NCBI RefSeq assembly: GCF_000718785.1
Contig: NZ_JOCA01000030.1
Coordinates: forward strand, 62,001-126,000
Reading direction: 5' to 3'
Length of the DNA stretch: 64,000 nt
DNA from: Streptomyces sp. NRRL WC-3626
GTDB lineage: Bacteria > Actinomycetota > Actinomycetes > Streptomycetales > Streptomycetaceae
Position numbers and translations under genes: made by a program. Below, piece by piece: positions 8,427 through 18,568 of the stretch; positions within the stretch are counted from its first letter, which is position 1; the number at the start of each line of letters is the position of its first letter. Below the pieces are notes generated by a model. The model saw only the letters and a list, made by a program, of their open reading frames with translations. It made no database searches and was not told where the DNA came from.

Positions 8427-10411
8427 CGGAAGTGTCCGACAGGGAACCGCCCCGCCGCCGGGTGCCCGGCCCCGCCAGGCCCGCCCGCCCGGCCTCCGGA
8501 CAGCAGCGCCGAGCCCCGGGACAGCGCCCCGGACCCGGCGCCCGCCCGGCCCGCCGGCCCGCGGGCCCCCGCCCCGCGCCCCCGAAGGTCATCCGGCTGG
8601 GCAGCCCCCGCCCCCGGCTCCGCCTGGTCGGCGTGACCCTGACCCTCGTCCTGCTCGCCTTCGTCGTACGCCTCTTCCAGGTGCAGGCCGTCGACGCGAG
8701 CACCTACGCCGCCAAGGCCGACCGGAACCGCTACGTCGGCCAGGTGCTGGAGGCCGAGCGCGGCGGCATCACCGACCGCCACGGGTTGGCCCTGGCGACC
8801 ACCGAGGACGCCTACGACATCACCGCCGACCCCACCCTGTTCGCCCCCGACGAGCTGGAGATCACCGACGGCCCCGAGCAGGCCGCCGCCCTCCTCGCCC
8901 CGATCCTCGGCCAGGACCAGGACAAACTGGTCGAGAAGCTGCGGCCGGAGAACAAGGCCCTGCGGTACGTCAAGCTCGCCGGCCGCCAGACCCCGCAGAC
9001 CTGGAAGCAGATCAAGGACCTCAAGGCCGCGCTCGCCAAGAAGGCCGAGACCGACAAGTCCACCACCAACGCCCTGGCCGGCGTCTTCTCCGTGCCCACC
9101 AGCAAGCGCGTGTACCCCAACAACGAGCTCGCCGCCGGGATACTGGGCTGGGTCAACGCCGAGGGCAAGGGCGGCGGCGGCATCGAGCTCCAGCTCGACA
9201 AACGGCTGGCCGGCGAGAACGGCAAGATCCGCTACGCCCAGTCCGGCGGCCGTCTCGTGCCGACCGCGGGCTCCACCGAGACCCCGGCCGTGCCCGGCGA
9301 CGACGTCGAGCTCACCATCGACCGCGACATCCAGTGGGCCGCGCAGAACGCCATCAGCAAGCAGGTCGAGGAGTCCAAGGCGGACCGCGGCTACGTCATC
9401 GTCCAGGACACCCGCACCGGCGAGGTCCTCGCGATGGCCAACGCGCCCGGGTTCGACCCCAACGACCTTTCCGAGGCCGATCCGCAGGCGCTCGGCAACG
9501 CGGCCGTCCAGGACGCCTTCGAACCCGGTTCCACCGCCAAGGTGCTCTCCATGGCGGCGGTCCTCGAGGAGAACGCCGCCACGCCCGGCACCCACGTCGT
9601 CGTGCCCAACCGGCTGCACCGCGGCGACCGGCTGTTCAAGGACGACATCGACCACCCGACCTGGTACCTGACGCTCAACGGCGTCCTCGCCAAGTCCAGC
9701 AACATCGGCACGATCCTCGCCACCGGCCAGCTCGGCAGCACCCAGGCCCGGGCCAACAAGGTCCTCTACGACTACCTGCGCAAGTTCGGCCTCGGCAGCC
9801 ACACCGGCCTCGGCTTCCCCGGCGAGACCATGGGCATCCTCGCCGCCCCGGACGCCTGGTCCACCTCGCAGCAGTACACGATTCCTTTCGGCCAGGGCGT
9901 CTCCGTGAACGCCATGCAGGCCGCCTCCATCTACTCGACCATCGCCAACGGCGGCGTCCGCGTCGAGCCCACCCTGGTGCGCGGCGCCAAGGGCCCCGAC
10001 GGAAGCTTCACCCCCGCCCCGGAACCCGCGAGGACCAGGGTCGTCAGCGACAAGACGGCGAAGACGCTCGCCCGGATGCTGGAGTCGGTCGTCGACGACG
10101 AGGAGGGCACCGGCACCAAGGCACGCATCCCCGGTTACCGGGTCGCGGGCAAGACGGGTACGGCGAACCGCGTGGATCCGGCCACCGGCAAGTACCACGG
10201 CTACACCTCGTCCTTCGCCGGCTTCGCCCCCGCCGACAAGCCCAGGATCACCGTCTACTGCGCCATCCAGAACGCCACCGAGGGCAGCTACTTCGGCGGC
10301 CAGATCTGCGGACCCGTGTACAAGCAGGTCATGGAGTTCGCCCTGAAGACCCTCCAGGTGCCGCCGACCGGCGCCGCCCCCGCCGACCTCCCGGTCACCT
10401 TCGCACCCTGA
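8423..10411 (+). CDS. ftsI: septal class B penicillin-binding protein FtsI (PBP3)
   Basis: Encodes 662 residues. It is the septum-specific peptidoglycan transpeptidase. After a Pro/Arg-rich cytoplasmic N-terminus there is one membrane anchor (about residues 72-92), a PBP dimerisation domain, and the transpeptidase domain with STAK (nucleophile Ser370), SSN (425-427) and KTG (577-579). No PASTA repeats are seen. The GTG start at 8423 overlaps the ftsL stop; a GTG three codons later is an alternative. It works with FtsW, encoded downstream. Confidence 0.95.
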   Translation: MTEVSDREPPRRRVPGPARPARPASGQQRRAPGQRPGPGARPARRPAGPRPAPPKVIRLGSPRPRLRLVGVTLTLVLLAFVVRLFQVQAVDASTYAAKADRNRYVGQVLEAERGGITDRHGLALATTEDAYDITADPTLFAPDELEITDGPEQAAALLAPILGQDQDKLVEKLRPENKALRYVKLAGRQTPQTWKQIKDLKAALAKKAETDKSTTNALAGVFSVPTSKRVYPNNELAAGILGWVNAEGKGGGGIELQLDKRLAGENGKIRYAQSGGRLVPTAGSTETPAVPGDDVELTIDRDIQWAAQNAISKQVEESKADRGYVIVQDTRTGEVLAMANAPGFDPNDLSEADPQALGNAAVQDAFEPGSTAKVLSMAAVLEENAATPGTHVVVPNRLHRGDRLFKDDIDHPTWYLTLNGVLAKSSNIGTILATGQLGSTQARANKVLYDYLRKFGLGSHTGLGFPGETMGILAAPDAWSTSQQYTIPFGQGVSVNAMQAASIYSTIANGGVRVEPTLVRGAKGPDGSFTPAPEPARTRVVSDKTAKTLARMLESVVDDEEGTGTKARIPGYRVAGKTGTANRVDPATGKYHGYTSSFAGFAPADKPRITVYCAIQNATEGSYFGGQICGPVYKQVMEFALKTLQVPPTGAAPADLPVTFAP

Positions 10412-10581
10412 CCAGTACCGAGCACCGAGCCACCAGGAACCACCCCGTGACAACGATCACTCCCGATCCCGGGAACCAGAAGCCGTCCCGAGCCTCGCTT
10501 GGCCCCTCAACCGGTGAGCCGGGTACGCTCACCGCCGTGCCACACGCTGATCAGTCCCAAACCACCCAGAAGGGCCACCCC

Positions 10582-12102
10582 GTGACATATCCGGGACCGC
10601 CCCGTCCGGTTCAGGTCTCCGCCACATCCCTCGCGGAACTCGCCGGCCAGCTGGGTGCCCCCGCACCGGAGCGGGCCGCCGACATCACGGGGATCACCCA
10701 TGACTCGCGCGCCGTCCGCCCCGGCGACCTGTACGCCGCCCTGCCGGGCGCCCGCGCGCACGGCGCCGACTTCGTCACCCAGGCCGCGGGCCTGGGCGCC
10801 GTCGCCGTACTGACCGACCCGGCCGGCGCCGAACGCGTCGCCGCGGCCGGACTGCCGGCGCTGGTGGCCGACGACCCGCGCGCGAGCATGGGCGAGCTGG
10901 CGGCCACCATCTACGGCCACCCGGGCCGCGATCTGCTGCAGATCGGCATCACCGGCACCTCCGGCAAGACCACCACGGCCTATCTCGTCGAGGGCGGTCT
11001 GAAAACCGTCCGCAGCACGGGACTGATCGGCACCGTGGAGATGCGCATCGGCGACGAGCGCATCAGGTCCGAGCGCACCACACCCGAGGCCACCGACCTG
11101 CAGGCGCTGTTCGCCGTCATGCGCGAGCGCGGCACCGACGCGGTCGCCATGGAGGTCTCCAGCCACGCCCTGGTCCTCGGCCGGGTCGACGGCTGTGTCT
11201 TCGACATCGCCGTCTTCACCAACCTCAGCCCGGAGCACATGGAGTTCCACTCCGACATGGAGGACTACTTCCAGGCCAAGGCGCAGCTGTTCACACCGGA
11301 ACGCAGCAGGCTCGGCGTCGTCAACGCGGACGACGAGTACGGCCGCAGGCTCGCCAAGGAGGCCGGCGTCCCGGTCGTCACCTTCTCCGCCGAGGGCCAC
11401 CCGGACGCCGACTGGCGCGCCGAGGACGTCGAGGTCGGCCCGATGGACTCGACGTTCACCGTCATCGGCCCCAAGGGCGAGCGGATCACCGCCCGTTCAC
11501 CGCTGCCGGGCCCGTTCAACGTGGCCAACACCCTCAGCGCGATCGTCGCCCTCGCCGCCGCCGGGCTGGACCCGCAGGCCGCCGCCGACGGCGTCGCCGC
11601 CGTACCGGGCGTGCCGGGCCGGCTGGAACGCGTGGACGCCGGCCAGCCGTATCTCGCGGTGGTCGACTACGCCCACAAGACCGACGCCGTGGAGTCGGTG
11701 CTGCGCGCCCTGCGCAAGGTCACCGAGGGTCGGGTGCACGTCGTGCTGGGGTGCGGCGGCGACCGGGACAAGACCAAGCGGGTGCCCATGGGCGCCGCCG
11801 CCGCGCGGCTCGCCGACACCGCCGTACTGACCTCCGACAACCCCCGCTCCGAGGACCCCCTCGCGATCCTCGCCACCATGCTCCACGGCGCCGCCTCCGT
11901 GCCCGCCCACGAGCGGGGCGAGGTGCAGGTCTTCGAGGACCGGGCCGCCGCGATCGCCGCCGCCGTCGCCCGGGCCCGGCCCGGTGACACGGTGCTGGTC
12001 GCCGGCAAGGGTCATGAGCAGGGACAGGACATCGCCGGGGTGGTGCGTCCCTTCGACGACCGCCAGGTGCTCCGGGAAGCCATCAAGAAAACCCAGGGAT
12101 GA
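10582..12102 (+). CDS. murE: UDP-MurNAc-tripeptide synthetase MurE
   Basis: Encodes 506 residues. It adds diaminopimelate to UDP-MurNAc-L-Ala-D-Glu. The ATP loop GTSGKTT is at about 125-131, and DNPR at 419-422 is the signature of diaminopimelate-specific MurE (LL-isomer in Streptomyces). The GTG at 10582 is chosen because the family alignment begins just after it. In-frame GTGs at 10537 and 10447 would add 15 or 45 poorly conserved residues; the 10447 start carries the same 13-base context as 10582. It is followed five bases later by murF. Confidence 0.93.
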   Translation: MTYPGPPRPVQVSATSLAELAGQLGAPAPERAADITGITHDSRAVRPGDLYAALPGARAHGADFVTQAAGLGAVAVLTDPAGAERVAAAGLPALVADDPRASMGELAATIYGHPGRDLLQIGITGTSGKTTTAYLVEGGLKTVRSTGLIGTVEMRIGDERIRSERTTPEATDLQALFAVMRERGTDAVAMEVSSHALVLGRVDGCVFDIAVFTNLSPEHMEFHSDMEDYFQAKAQLFTPERSRLGVVNADDEYGRRLAKEAGVPVVTFSAEGHPDADWRAEDVEVGPMDSTFTVIGPKGERITARSPLPGPFNVANTLSAIVALAAAGLDPQAAADGVAAVPGVPGRLERVDAGQPYLAVVDYAHKTDAVESVLRALRKVTEGRVHVVLGCGGDRDKTKRVPMGAAAARLADTAVLTSDNPRSEDPLAILATMLHGAASVPAHERGEVQVFEDRAAAIAAAVARARPGDTVLVAGKGHEQGQDIAGVVRPFDDRQVLREAIKKTQG

Positions 12103-12106
12103 ACTT

Positions 12107-13522
12107 GTGATCGCCCTCTCCCTCGCCGAGATCGCAGAAGTCGTCGGCGGGCAGACGCACGACATACCGGACCCGTCCGTCCAGGTCACCGGACCGGTCG
12201 TCCTGGACTCACGGGAGGCGGGTCCCGGCAGCCTGTTCGCCGCCTTCGTCGGCGAGCGGGTGGACGGCCACGACTACGCGGCCCAGGTCGTCGGGGCGGG
12301 CGCGGCCGCCGTGCTGGCCTCCCGGCCCGTCGGGGTCCCCGCGATCGTCGTGGACGACGTCCAGGCGGCTCTCGGCGCCCTCGCACGGCACGTCGTCGCC
12401 CGGCTCGGCACCACCCTCGTCGCGCTGACCGGTTCGGCCGGCAAGACCAGCACCAAGGACCTCATCGCGCAGGTCCTGCGGCGCAAGGCGCCGACCGTCT
12501 TCACCCCCGGTTCGCTCAACAACGAGATCGGGCTGCCGCTCACCGCGCTCACCGCCACCGAGGAGACGAAGTTCCTCGTCCTGGAGATGGGAGCGCGCGG
12601 AATCGGCCATATCCGCTACCTCACCGGTCTGACGCCGCCGAAGGTGGGACTGGTCCTGAACGTCGGCTCCGCCCATATCGGCGAGTTCGGCGGCCGCGAG
12701 CAGATCGCCCAGGCCAAGGGCGAGTTGGTCGAGTCCCTGCCCCCGGCCGAGGAGGGCGGCGCCGCGATCCTCAACGCGGACGACCCCCTCGTACGGGCCA
12801 TGGCATCCCGTACGAAGGCGAAGGTGATCCTTTTCGGAGAGTCCGACGAAGCGGACGTCTCCGCCGAGAACGTGCGACTCACGGACAGCGGACAGCCTTC
12901 CTTCAGGCTTCACACACCCTCCGGTGCATCCGATGTGACCATGCGCCTGTACGGTGAGCATCACGTGTCGAACGCGCTCGCCGCGGCCGCCGTCGCCCAC
13001 GAGTTGGGCATGTCCGCAGACGAGATCGCCACCGCGCTCTCCGAAGCGGGCTCCCTCTCCCGCTGGCGGATGGAGGTCACCGAGCGCCCGGACGGCGTGA
13101 CGGTCGTCAACGACGCCTACAACGCGAACCCCGAGTCCATGAAGGCAGCGCTGCGCGCGCTGGCGGCCATGGGCAAGGGACGCCGTACGTGGGCGGTGCT
13201 CGGCAAGATGGCCGAGCTGGGGGACGAGGCGCTCGCCGAGCACGACGCGGTCGGGCGGCTTGCCGTCCGGCTCAACGTCAGCAAGCTCGTCGCGGTCGGG
13301 GGCAGGGAAGCCGCCTGGCTGCAACTGGGCGCATATAACGAGGGTTCGTGGGGTGAGGAGTCGGTGCACGTGTCCGACGCACAGGCGGCGGTCGACCTGT
13401 TGCGCAGCCAATTGCGCCCGGGAGACGTCGTTCTCGTGAAGGCGTCCCGGTCGGTCGGGCTCGAGAGCGTGGCGCAGGCGCTGCTCGAGACCGGTGCCGA
13501 GGGTGAGGTCGTCACCCGATGA
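12107..13522 (+). CDS. murF: UDP-MurNAc-tripeptide D-Ala-D-Ala ligase MurF
   Basis: Encodes 471 residues, the usual family length. It adds D-Ala-D-Ala to the UDP-MurNAc-tripeptide in the cytoplasm. The P-loop GSAGKTSTKD begins at about residue 109, and NDAYNANPESMK marks the C-terminal Mur ligase domain. The GTG start lies four bases after the murE stop. The stop overlaps the mraY start (ATGA), so murE, murF and mraY are probably co-translated. Confidence 0.95.
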   Translation: MIALSLAEIAEVVGGQTHDIPDPSVQVTGPVVLDSREAGPGSLFAAFVGERVDGHDYAAQVVGAGAAAVLASRPVGVPAIVVDDVQAALGALARHVVARLGTTLVALTGSAGKTSTKDLIAQVLRRKAPTVFTPGSLNNEIGLPLTALTATEETKFLVLEMGARGIGHIRYLTGLTPPKVGLVLNVGSAHIGEFGGREQIAQAKGELVESLPPAEEGGAAILNADDPLVRAMASRTKAKVILFGESDEADVSAENVRLTDSGQPSFRLHTPSGASDVTMRLYGEHHVSNALAAAAVAHELGMSADEIATALSEAGSLSRWRMEVTERPDGVTVVNDAYNANPESMKAALRALAAMGKGRRTWAVLGKMAELGDEALAEHDAVGRLAVRLNVSKLVAVGGREAAWLQLGAYNEGSWGEESVHVSDAQAAVDLLRSQLRPGDVVLVKASRSVGLESVAQALLETGAEGEVVTR

Positions 13523-14592
13523 TGAATCAGATCCTGTTCGCAGGAGTCATTGGCCTCTTCCTGACCCTGGTCGGCACCCCGCTGCTGATCAAGCTGCTCG
13601 CCCGCAAGGGCTACGGGCAGTACATCCGGGACGACGGCCCGCGCGAGCACGCCAGTAAGCGCGGTACGCCGACGATGGGCGGTATCGCCTTCATCCTCGC
13701 GACGCTCGCCGCCTACTTCCTGTCCAAGGTGATCACCGGTAAACCCCCGACCTTCTCGGGGCTGTTGGTGCTCGGCCTCATGGTCGGCATGGGCATGGTC
13801 GGTTTCCTGGACGACTACATCAAGATCGTCAAGCGGCGTTCGCTGGGACTGCGGGCCAAGGCGAAGATGGCCGGCCAGCTGATCGTCGGCATCACCTTCG
13901 CGGTGCTCTCGCTGCAGTTCGCGGACTCCCGCGGGCAGACCCCGGCCTCCACGAAGCTGTCGTTCATCACGGACTTCGGCTGGACCATCGGCCCGGTGCT
14001 GTTCGTGGTCTGGGCGCTGTTCATGATCCTCGCCATGTCGAACGGCGTGAACCTGACCGACGGTCTGGACGGTCTGGCCACCGGCGCCTCCGTCCTCGTC
14101 TTCGGCGCCTACACCTTCATCGGTGTCTGGCAGTTCCAGGAGTCCTGCGCCAACGGCGACACGCTGACCAACCCGGGCGCCTGTTACGAGGTGCGCGATC
14201 CGCTGGACCTCGCGGTCGTCGCCTCCGCACTGATGGGTTCCTGTCTGGGCTTCCTGTGGTGGAACACCTCGCCGGCCAAGATCTTCATGGGCGACACCGG
14301 TTCACTGGCGCTCGGCGGCGTGCTCGCGGGTCTCGCGATCTGCTCCCGCACCGAGCTGCTCATCGCCATCCTGGGCGGTCTGTTCGTCCTCATCACCATG
14401 TCGGTGGTCATCCAGGTCGGCTCGTTCCGGCTCACCGGGAAGCGGGTCTTCCGGATGGCGCCACTCCAGCATCACTTCGAACTCAAAGGCTGGTCCGAAG
14501 TCCTTGTGGTGGTCCGCTTCTGGATCATCCAGGGCATCTGTGTGATCGTCGGACTCGGCCTCTTCTACGCGGGATGGGCAGCGGACAAGTGA
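13519..14592 (+). CDS. mraY: phospho-MurNAc-pentapeptide translocase MraY
   Basis: Encodes 357 residues. It transfers phospho-MurNAc-pentapeptide to undecaprenyl phosphate, forming lipid I at the inner face of the membrane. About ten hydrophobic helices are visible. Catalytic motifs include FLDDYIKI (Asp98, Asp99), NLTDGLDGLA (around 178-187) and APLQHHFELKGW near the C-terminus. Two consecutive ATG codons open the gene; the first overlaps the murF stop. Its own stop overlaps the murD start (GTGA). Confidence 0.96.
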   Translation: MMNQILFAGVIGLFLTLVGTPLLIKLLARKGYGQYIRDDGPREHASKRGTPTMGGIAFILATLAAYFLSKVITGKPPTFSGLLVLGLMVGMGMVGFLDDYIKIVKRRSLGLRAKAKMAGQLIVGITFAVLSLQFADSRGQTPASTKLSFITDFGWTIGPVLFVVWALFMILAMSNGVNLTDGLDGLATGASVLVFGAYTFIGVWQFQESCANGDTLTNPGACYEVRDPLDLAVVASALMGSCLGFLWWNTSPAKIFMGDTGSLALGGVLAGLAICSRTELLIAILGGLFVLITMSVVIQVGSFRLTGKRVFRMAPLQHHFELKGWSEVLVVVRFWIIQGICVIVGLGLFYAGWAADK

Positions 14593-16016
14593 CCTCCTCG
14601 GTGCCTTTCGAATTCCAGGGCAAGCACGTCACCGTCGCCGGACTCGGCGTCTCGGGCGTCCCCGCGGCCAAGGTGCTGCACGGGCTCGGCGCGCGCGTCA
14701 CCGTCGTCAACGACGGCGACGACGCCCGCGCGCGGGAGCAGGCCGCCGAACTGGAGGCGCTCGGTGTCACCGTGCGCCTCGGTGACGGGGCGACCCTGCC
14801 GGAAGGCACCGAACTCATCGTCACGGCCCCCGGCTGGAAGCCGGACAAGCCGCTGTTCACGGCGGCGGAAGCGGCCGGGGTGCCGGTGTGGGGCGACGTC
14901 GAACTCGCCTGGCGGCTCAGGGGGCCCGGCGCGGCCGACTGGCTCGCCGTCACCGGCACCAACGGCAAGACCACCACCGTCCGGATGCTCGCCTCCATCC
15001 TCGGGGCGGCCGGCCTGCGGACCGCCGCCGTCGGCAACATCGGCGTCTCCCTCCTGGACGCCGTACTCGGCGAGGAGGAGTACGACGTGCTCGCCGTGGA
15101 ACTGTCCAGCTACCAGCTCCACTGGGCGCCCTCCCTGCGCGCCCACTCGGCCGCCGTCCTCAACCTCGCCCCCGACCACCTCGACTGGCACGGCTCCATG
15201 GAGGCGTACGCCAGGGACAAGGGCCGTGTCTACGAGGGCAATCGCGTCGCCTGCGTCTACAACGCGGACGCCACCGCCAAACCGTCCACCGAGGACCTGG
15301 TCCGCGAGGCCGACGTCGAGGAGGGCTGCCGCGCCGTCGGCTTCACCCTCGGCACCCCCGGCCCCTCCCAACTCGGTGTGGTCGAGGGCATCCTGGTCGA
15401 CCGGGCCTTCGTGGAGAACCGGCAGAAGAACGCCCAGGAGCTCGCCGAGGTCTCCGACGTCGATCCGCCCGCCCCGCACAACATCGCCAACGCCCTTGCC
15501 GCGGCGGCCCTCGCGCGGGCCTACGGCGTGCCCGCGAGCGCCGTACGGGACGGCCTGCGGGCCTTCACCCCGGACGACCACCGCATCGCGCACGTCGCCG
15601 ACGTGGACGGCGTCGCCTACATCGACGACTCCAAGGCCACCAACACACACGCGGCACAGGCCTCGTTGGCGGCCTACGAGTCCGTCGTGTGGATCGCCGG
15701 CGGGCTCGCCAAGGGCGCCACCTTCGACGAACTGGTCACCGGCGCGGCGAAGCGGCTGCGCGGCGCCGTGCTGATCGGCCGGGACCGCGCCCTGATCCGC
15801 GAAGCCCTCGCGCGACACGCCCCGGAAGTACCCGTCGTCGACCTCGACCGGACCGACACTGGGGCGATGCTCCAGGCCGTCCAGGAGGCTCAGCGGCTCG
15901 CCCGGACCGGCGACACGGTACTGCTGGCCCCGGCCTGCGCCTCGATGGACATGTTCACCAACTACAACAAGCGCGGTGACGCGTTCGCACAGGCGGTGCG
16001 CGAGCTCGGCGCCTGA
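14589..16016 (+). CDS. murD: UDP-MurNAc-L-Ala-D-Glu ligase MurD
   Basis: Encodes 475 residues. It adds D-glutamate to UDP-MurNAc-L-Ala. An N-terminal Rossmann-like stretch VTVAGLGVSG precedes the ATP loop GTNGKTT at about residue 123. YIDDSKATNTHAA and the final LLAPACASMDMFTNYNKRGD are MurD hallmarks. Start by GTG overlapping the mraY stop; a GTG four codons later is possible. The next gene, ftsW, begins 73 bases after the stop. Confidence 0.95.
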   Translation: MTSSVPFEFQGKHVTVAGLGVSGVPAAKVLHGLGARVTVVNDGDDARAREQAAELEALGVTVRLGDGATLPEGTELIVTAPGWKPDKPLFTAAEAAGVPVWGDVELAWRLRGPGAADWLAVTGTNGKTTTVRMLASILGAAGLRTAAVGNIGVSLLDAVLGEEEYDVLAVELSSYQLHWAPSLRAHSAAVLNLAPDHLDWHGSMEAYARDKGRVYEGNRVACVYNADATAKPSTEDLVREADVEEGCRAVGFTLGTPGPSQLGVVEGILVDRAFVENRQKNAQELAEVSDVDPPAPHNIANALAAAALARAYGVPASAVRDGLRAFTPDDHRIAHVADVDGVAYIDDSKATNTHAAQASLAAYESVVWIAGGLAKGATFDELVTGAAKRLRGAVLIGRDRALIREALARHAPEVPVVDLDRTDTGAMLQAVQEAQRLARTGDTVLLAPACASMDMFTNYNKRGDAFAQAVRELGA

Positions 16017-16089
16017 CCCCGGCCGCCTGGCGCCGGGCGACCTTGGGAGGGACGCGTGGGACCGTCGACGGCGTACAGCGGAGGCCCGG

Positions 16090-17442
16090 ATGAGCGGTAG
16101 CCGCACCGGCCGCCCGCCCGTGCAGCGGGCCGTGCGCCGGCCCGTCGTACCCGGCCCGTCGGGTGAGAACCCGCTGCGCACCCTGATCATCCGGGCGCGC
16201 AGGGCCTGGGACCGGCCGCTGACCGCCTACTACCTGATCCTCGGCGGCAGTGCGCTGATCACCGTGCTGGGCCTCGTGATGGTCTACTCGGCCTCCCAGA
16301 TCACGGCGCTGCAGATGTCCCTGCCGGGCTCCTACTTCTTCCGCAAACAGCTGCTGGCCGCCACGATCGGCACCGTACTGCTGCTGACGGCCTCCAGGAT
16401 GCCGGTGAAGCTGCACCGCGCCCTGGCCTACCCGATCCTCGCGGGCGCCGTCTTCCTGATGGCCCTGGTGCAGGTGCCGGGGATAGGGGTCGCGGTCAAC
16501 GGCAACCAGAACTGGATCGCCCTCGGCAGCACCTTCCAGCTCCAGCCCAGCGAGTTCGGCAAACTCGCCCTGGTGCTCTGGGGCGCCGACCTCCTCGCCC
16601 GCAAACAGGACAAGCGGCTGCTGTCCCAGTGGAAGCACATGCTGGTGCCGCTCGTCCCGGCCGCCTTCATGCTGCTCGGCCTGATCATGCTCGGCGGCGA
16701 CATGGGTACGGCGATCATCCTCACGGCGATCCTGTTCGGCCTGCTGTGGCTGGCGGGGGCGCCCACGCGGCTGTTCGTCGGCGTGCTGTCCATCGCCGCG
16801 CTGCTCGGCGCGATCCTCATCCGCACCAGCCCCAACCGCATGGCCCGGCTCGCCTGTCTGGGCGCCACCGAGCCGCAGACGGGACCGGCCGACTGCTGGC
16901 AGGCCGTGCACGGGATCTACGCCCTCGCCTCCGGCGGGATCTTCGGTTCCGGACTCGGGGCGAGCGTGGAGAAATGGGGCCAACTGCCGGAAGCCCACAC
17001 GGACTTCATCTTCGCCGTCACCGGTGAGGAACTGGGCCTCGCGGGCACGCTGTCGGTGCTCGCCCTGTTCGCGGCTCTAGGCTATGCGGGTATCCGCGTG
17101 GCCGGACGCACGGAGGACCCCTTCGTCAGGTATGCCGCGGGAGGCGTGACCACCTGGATCACGGCCCAGGCCGTGATCAACATCGGTGCGGTGCTCGGTC
17201 TGCTGCCGATCGCCGGAGTCCCGCTCCCGCTGTTCTCCTACGGAGGATCCGCCCTGCTGCCGACCATGTTCGCCATCGGGCTGCTGATCGCCTTCGCGCG
17301 TGAGGACCCCGCTGCACGGATGGCGCTTGCCATGCGGCAACCCCGCTTTGGTAGAAAGCGGAACGGGGGTTCACAGCGGCCCCGGAGATGGAACACGATG
17401 CGACGGCGCGCCCCGGTGGCGCGTCCGTCCGGAGAGCGGTGA
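16090..17442 (+). CDS. ftsW: septal SEDS glycosyltransferase FtsW
   Basis: Encodes 450 residues. FtsW polymerises lipid II at the septum together with FtsI. It has a cytoplasmic N-terminus of about 45 residues and about ten membrane helices. The large extracellular loop and the segment GSGLGASVEKWGQLPEAHTD are typical of SEDS proteins, followed by FAVTGEELG. The ATG at 16090 has GGAGG six bases upstream and gives the expected length. The protein ends in a basic tail, and murG starts seven bases later. Confidence 0.94.
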   Translation: MSGSRTGRPPVQRAVRRPVVPGPSGENPLRTLIIRARRAWDRPLTAYYLILGGSALITVLGLVMVYSASQITALQMSLPGSYFFRKQLLAATIGTVLLLTASRMPVKLHRALAYPILAGAVFLMALVQVPGIGVAVNGNQNWIALGSTFQLQPSEFGKLALVLWGADLLARKQDKRLLSQWKHMLVPLVPAAFMLLGLIMLGGDMGTAIILTAILFGLLWLAGAPTRLFVGVLSIAALLGAILIRTSPNRMARLACLGATEPQTGPADCWQAVHGIYALASGGIFGSGLGASVEKWGQLPEAHTDFIFAVTGEELGLAGTLSVLALFAALGYAGIRVAGRTEDPFVRYAAGGVTTWITAQAVINIGAVLGLLPIAGVPLPLFSYGGSALLPTMFAIGLLIAFAREDPAARMALAMRQPRFGRKRNGGSQRPRRWNTMRRRAPVARPSGER

Positions 17443-17448
17443 ATTTCG

Positions 17449-18543
17449 GTGCATGTCGTACTCGCCGGCGGAGGAACCGCGGGCCACATCGAGCCCGCGC
17501 TCGCCCTCGCGGACGCCCTGCGCAGGCAGGATCCGACCGTGGGCATCACGGCCCTGGGCACGGAACGCGGCCTGGAGACCCGGCTCGTACCCGAGCGCGG
17601 GTACGAACTGGCGCTGATCCCCGCCGTACCGCTGCCACGCAAGCCCACCCCCGAACTGATCACCGTTCCGGGCCGGCTGCGCGGCACGATCAAGGCGGCC
17701 GAGCAGATCCTGGAGCGCACCAAGGCGGACGCCGTGGTCGGCTTCGGCGGCTATGTCGCCCTGCCCGGCTATCTCGCGGCCAAGCGGCTCGGGGTGCCGA
17801 TCATCATCCACGAGGCCAACGCCCGGCCCGGACTGGCCAACAAGATCGGCTCCCGGTACGCGGCCCAGGTCGCCGTCTCCACGCCCGACAGCAAGCTGCG
17901 AGGCGCCCGCTACATCGGCATCCCGCTGCGCCGCTCCATCTCCACCCTGGACCGGGCCGCCGTACGGCCCGAGGCGCGCGCCGCGTTCGGCCTCGACCCC
18001 AATCTGCCCACGCTGCTGGTCTCCGGCGGTTCGCAGGGCGCCCGCCGGCTCAACGAGGTCGTGCAGCAGGTCGCTCCGTGGCTGCAGCAGGCCGGGATCC
18101 AGATCCTGCACGCGGTCGGCCCGAAGAACGAACTGCCCCAGGTCCACCAGATGCCGGGGATGCCCCCCTATATCCCGGTAAGTTACCTGGACCGGATGGA
18201 TCTCGCGTACGCCGCGGCCGACATGATGCTCTGCCGCGCGGGCGCGATGACCGTCGCCGAACTCTCCGCCGTCGGGCTCCCGGCCGCCTATGTCCCGCTG
18301 CCCATCGGCAACGGCGAACAGCGGCTCAACGCCCAGCCGGTGGTCAAGGCCGGCGGCGGACTGCTGGTCGACGACGCGGAGCTGACGCCCGAGTGGGTGC
18401 AGCAGAGCGTGCTGCCCGTGCTCGCCGATCCGCACCGGCTGTACGAGATGTCCCGCGCCGCCGCCGAATTCGGCCGCCGGGACGCCGACGACCTGCTCGT
18501 CGGCATGGTGTACGAGGCGATCGCCGCCCGTGCCCATCACTAG
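17449..18543 (+). CDS. murG: lipid II synthase MurG
   Basis: Encodes 364 residues. This peripheral GT28 glycosyltransferase transfers GlcNAc from UDP-GlcNAc to lipid [16 protein letters not shown] at residues 7-21 is the N-terminal glycine-rich loop, and [12 protein letters not shown] opens the UDP-sugar domain. [15 protein letters not shown] matches the family UDP-GlcNAc site. The GTG start is placed at the conserved MHVVLAGGG. The ftsQ gene starts 25 bases after the stop. Confidence 0.96.
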   Translation: MHVVLAGGGTAGHIEPALALADALRRQDPTVGITALGTERGLETRLVPERGYELALIPAVPLPRKPTPELITVPGRLRGTIKAAEQILERTKADAVVGFGGYVALPGYLAAKRLGVPIIIHEANARPGLANKIGSRYAAQVAVSTPDSKLRGARYIGIPLRRSISTLDRAAVRPEARAAFGLDPNLPTLLVSGGSQGARRLNEVVQQVAPWLQQAGIQILHAVGPKNELPQVHQMPGMPPYIPVSYLDRMDLAYAAADMMLCRAGAMTVAELSAVGLPAAYVPLPIGNGEQRLNAQPVVKAGGGLLVDDAELTPEWVQQSVLPVLADPHRLYEMSRAAAEFGRRDADDLLVGMVYEAIAARAHH

Positions 18544-18568
18544 AGGCGTATGACGGGAGGCAGGCACC

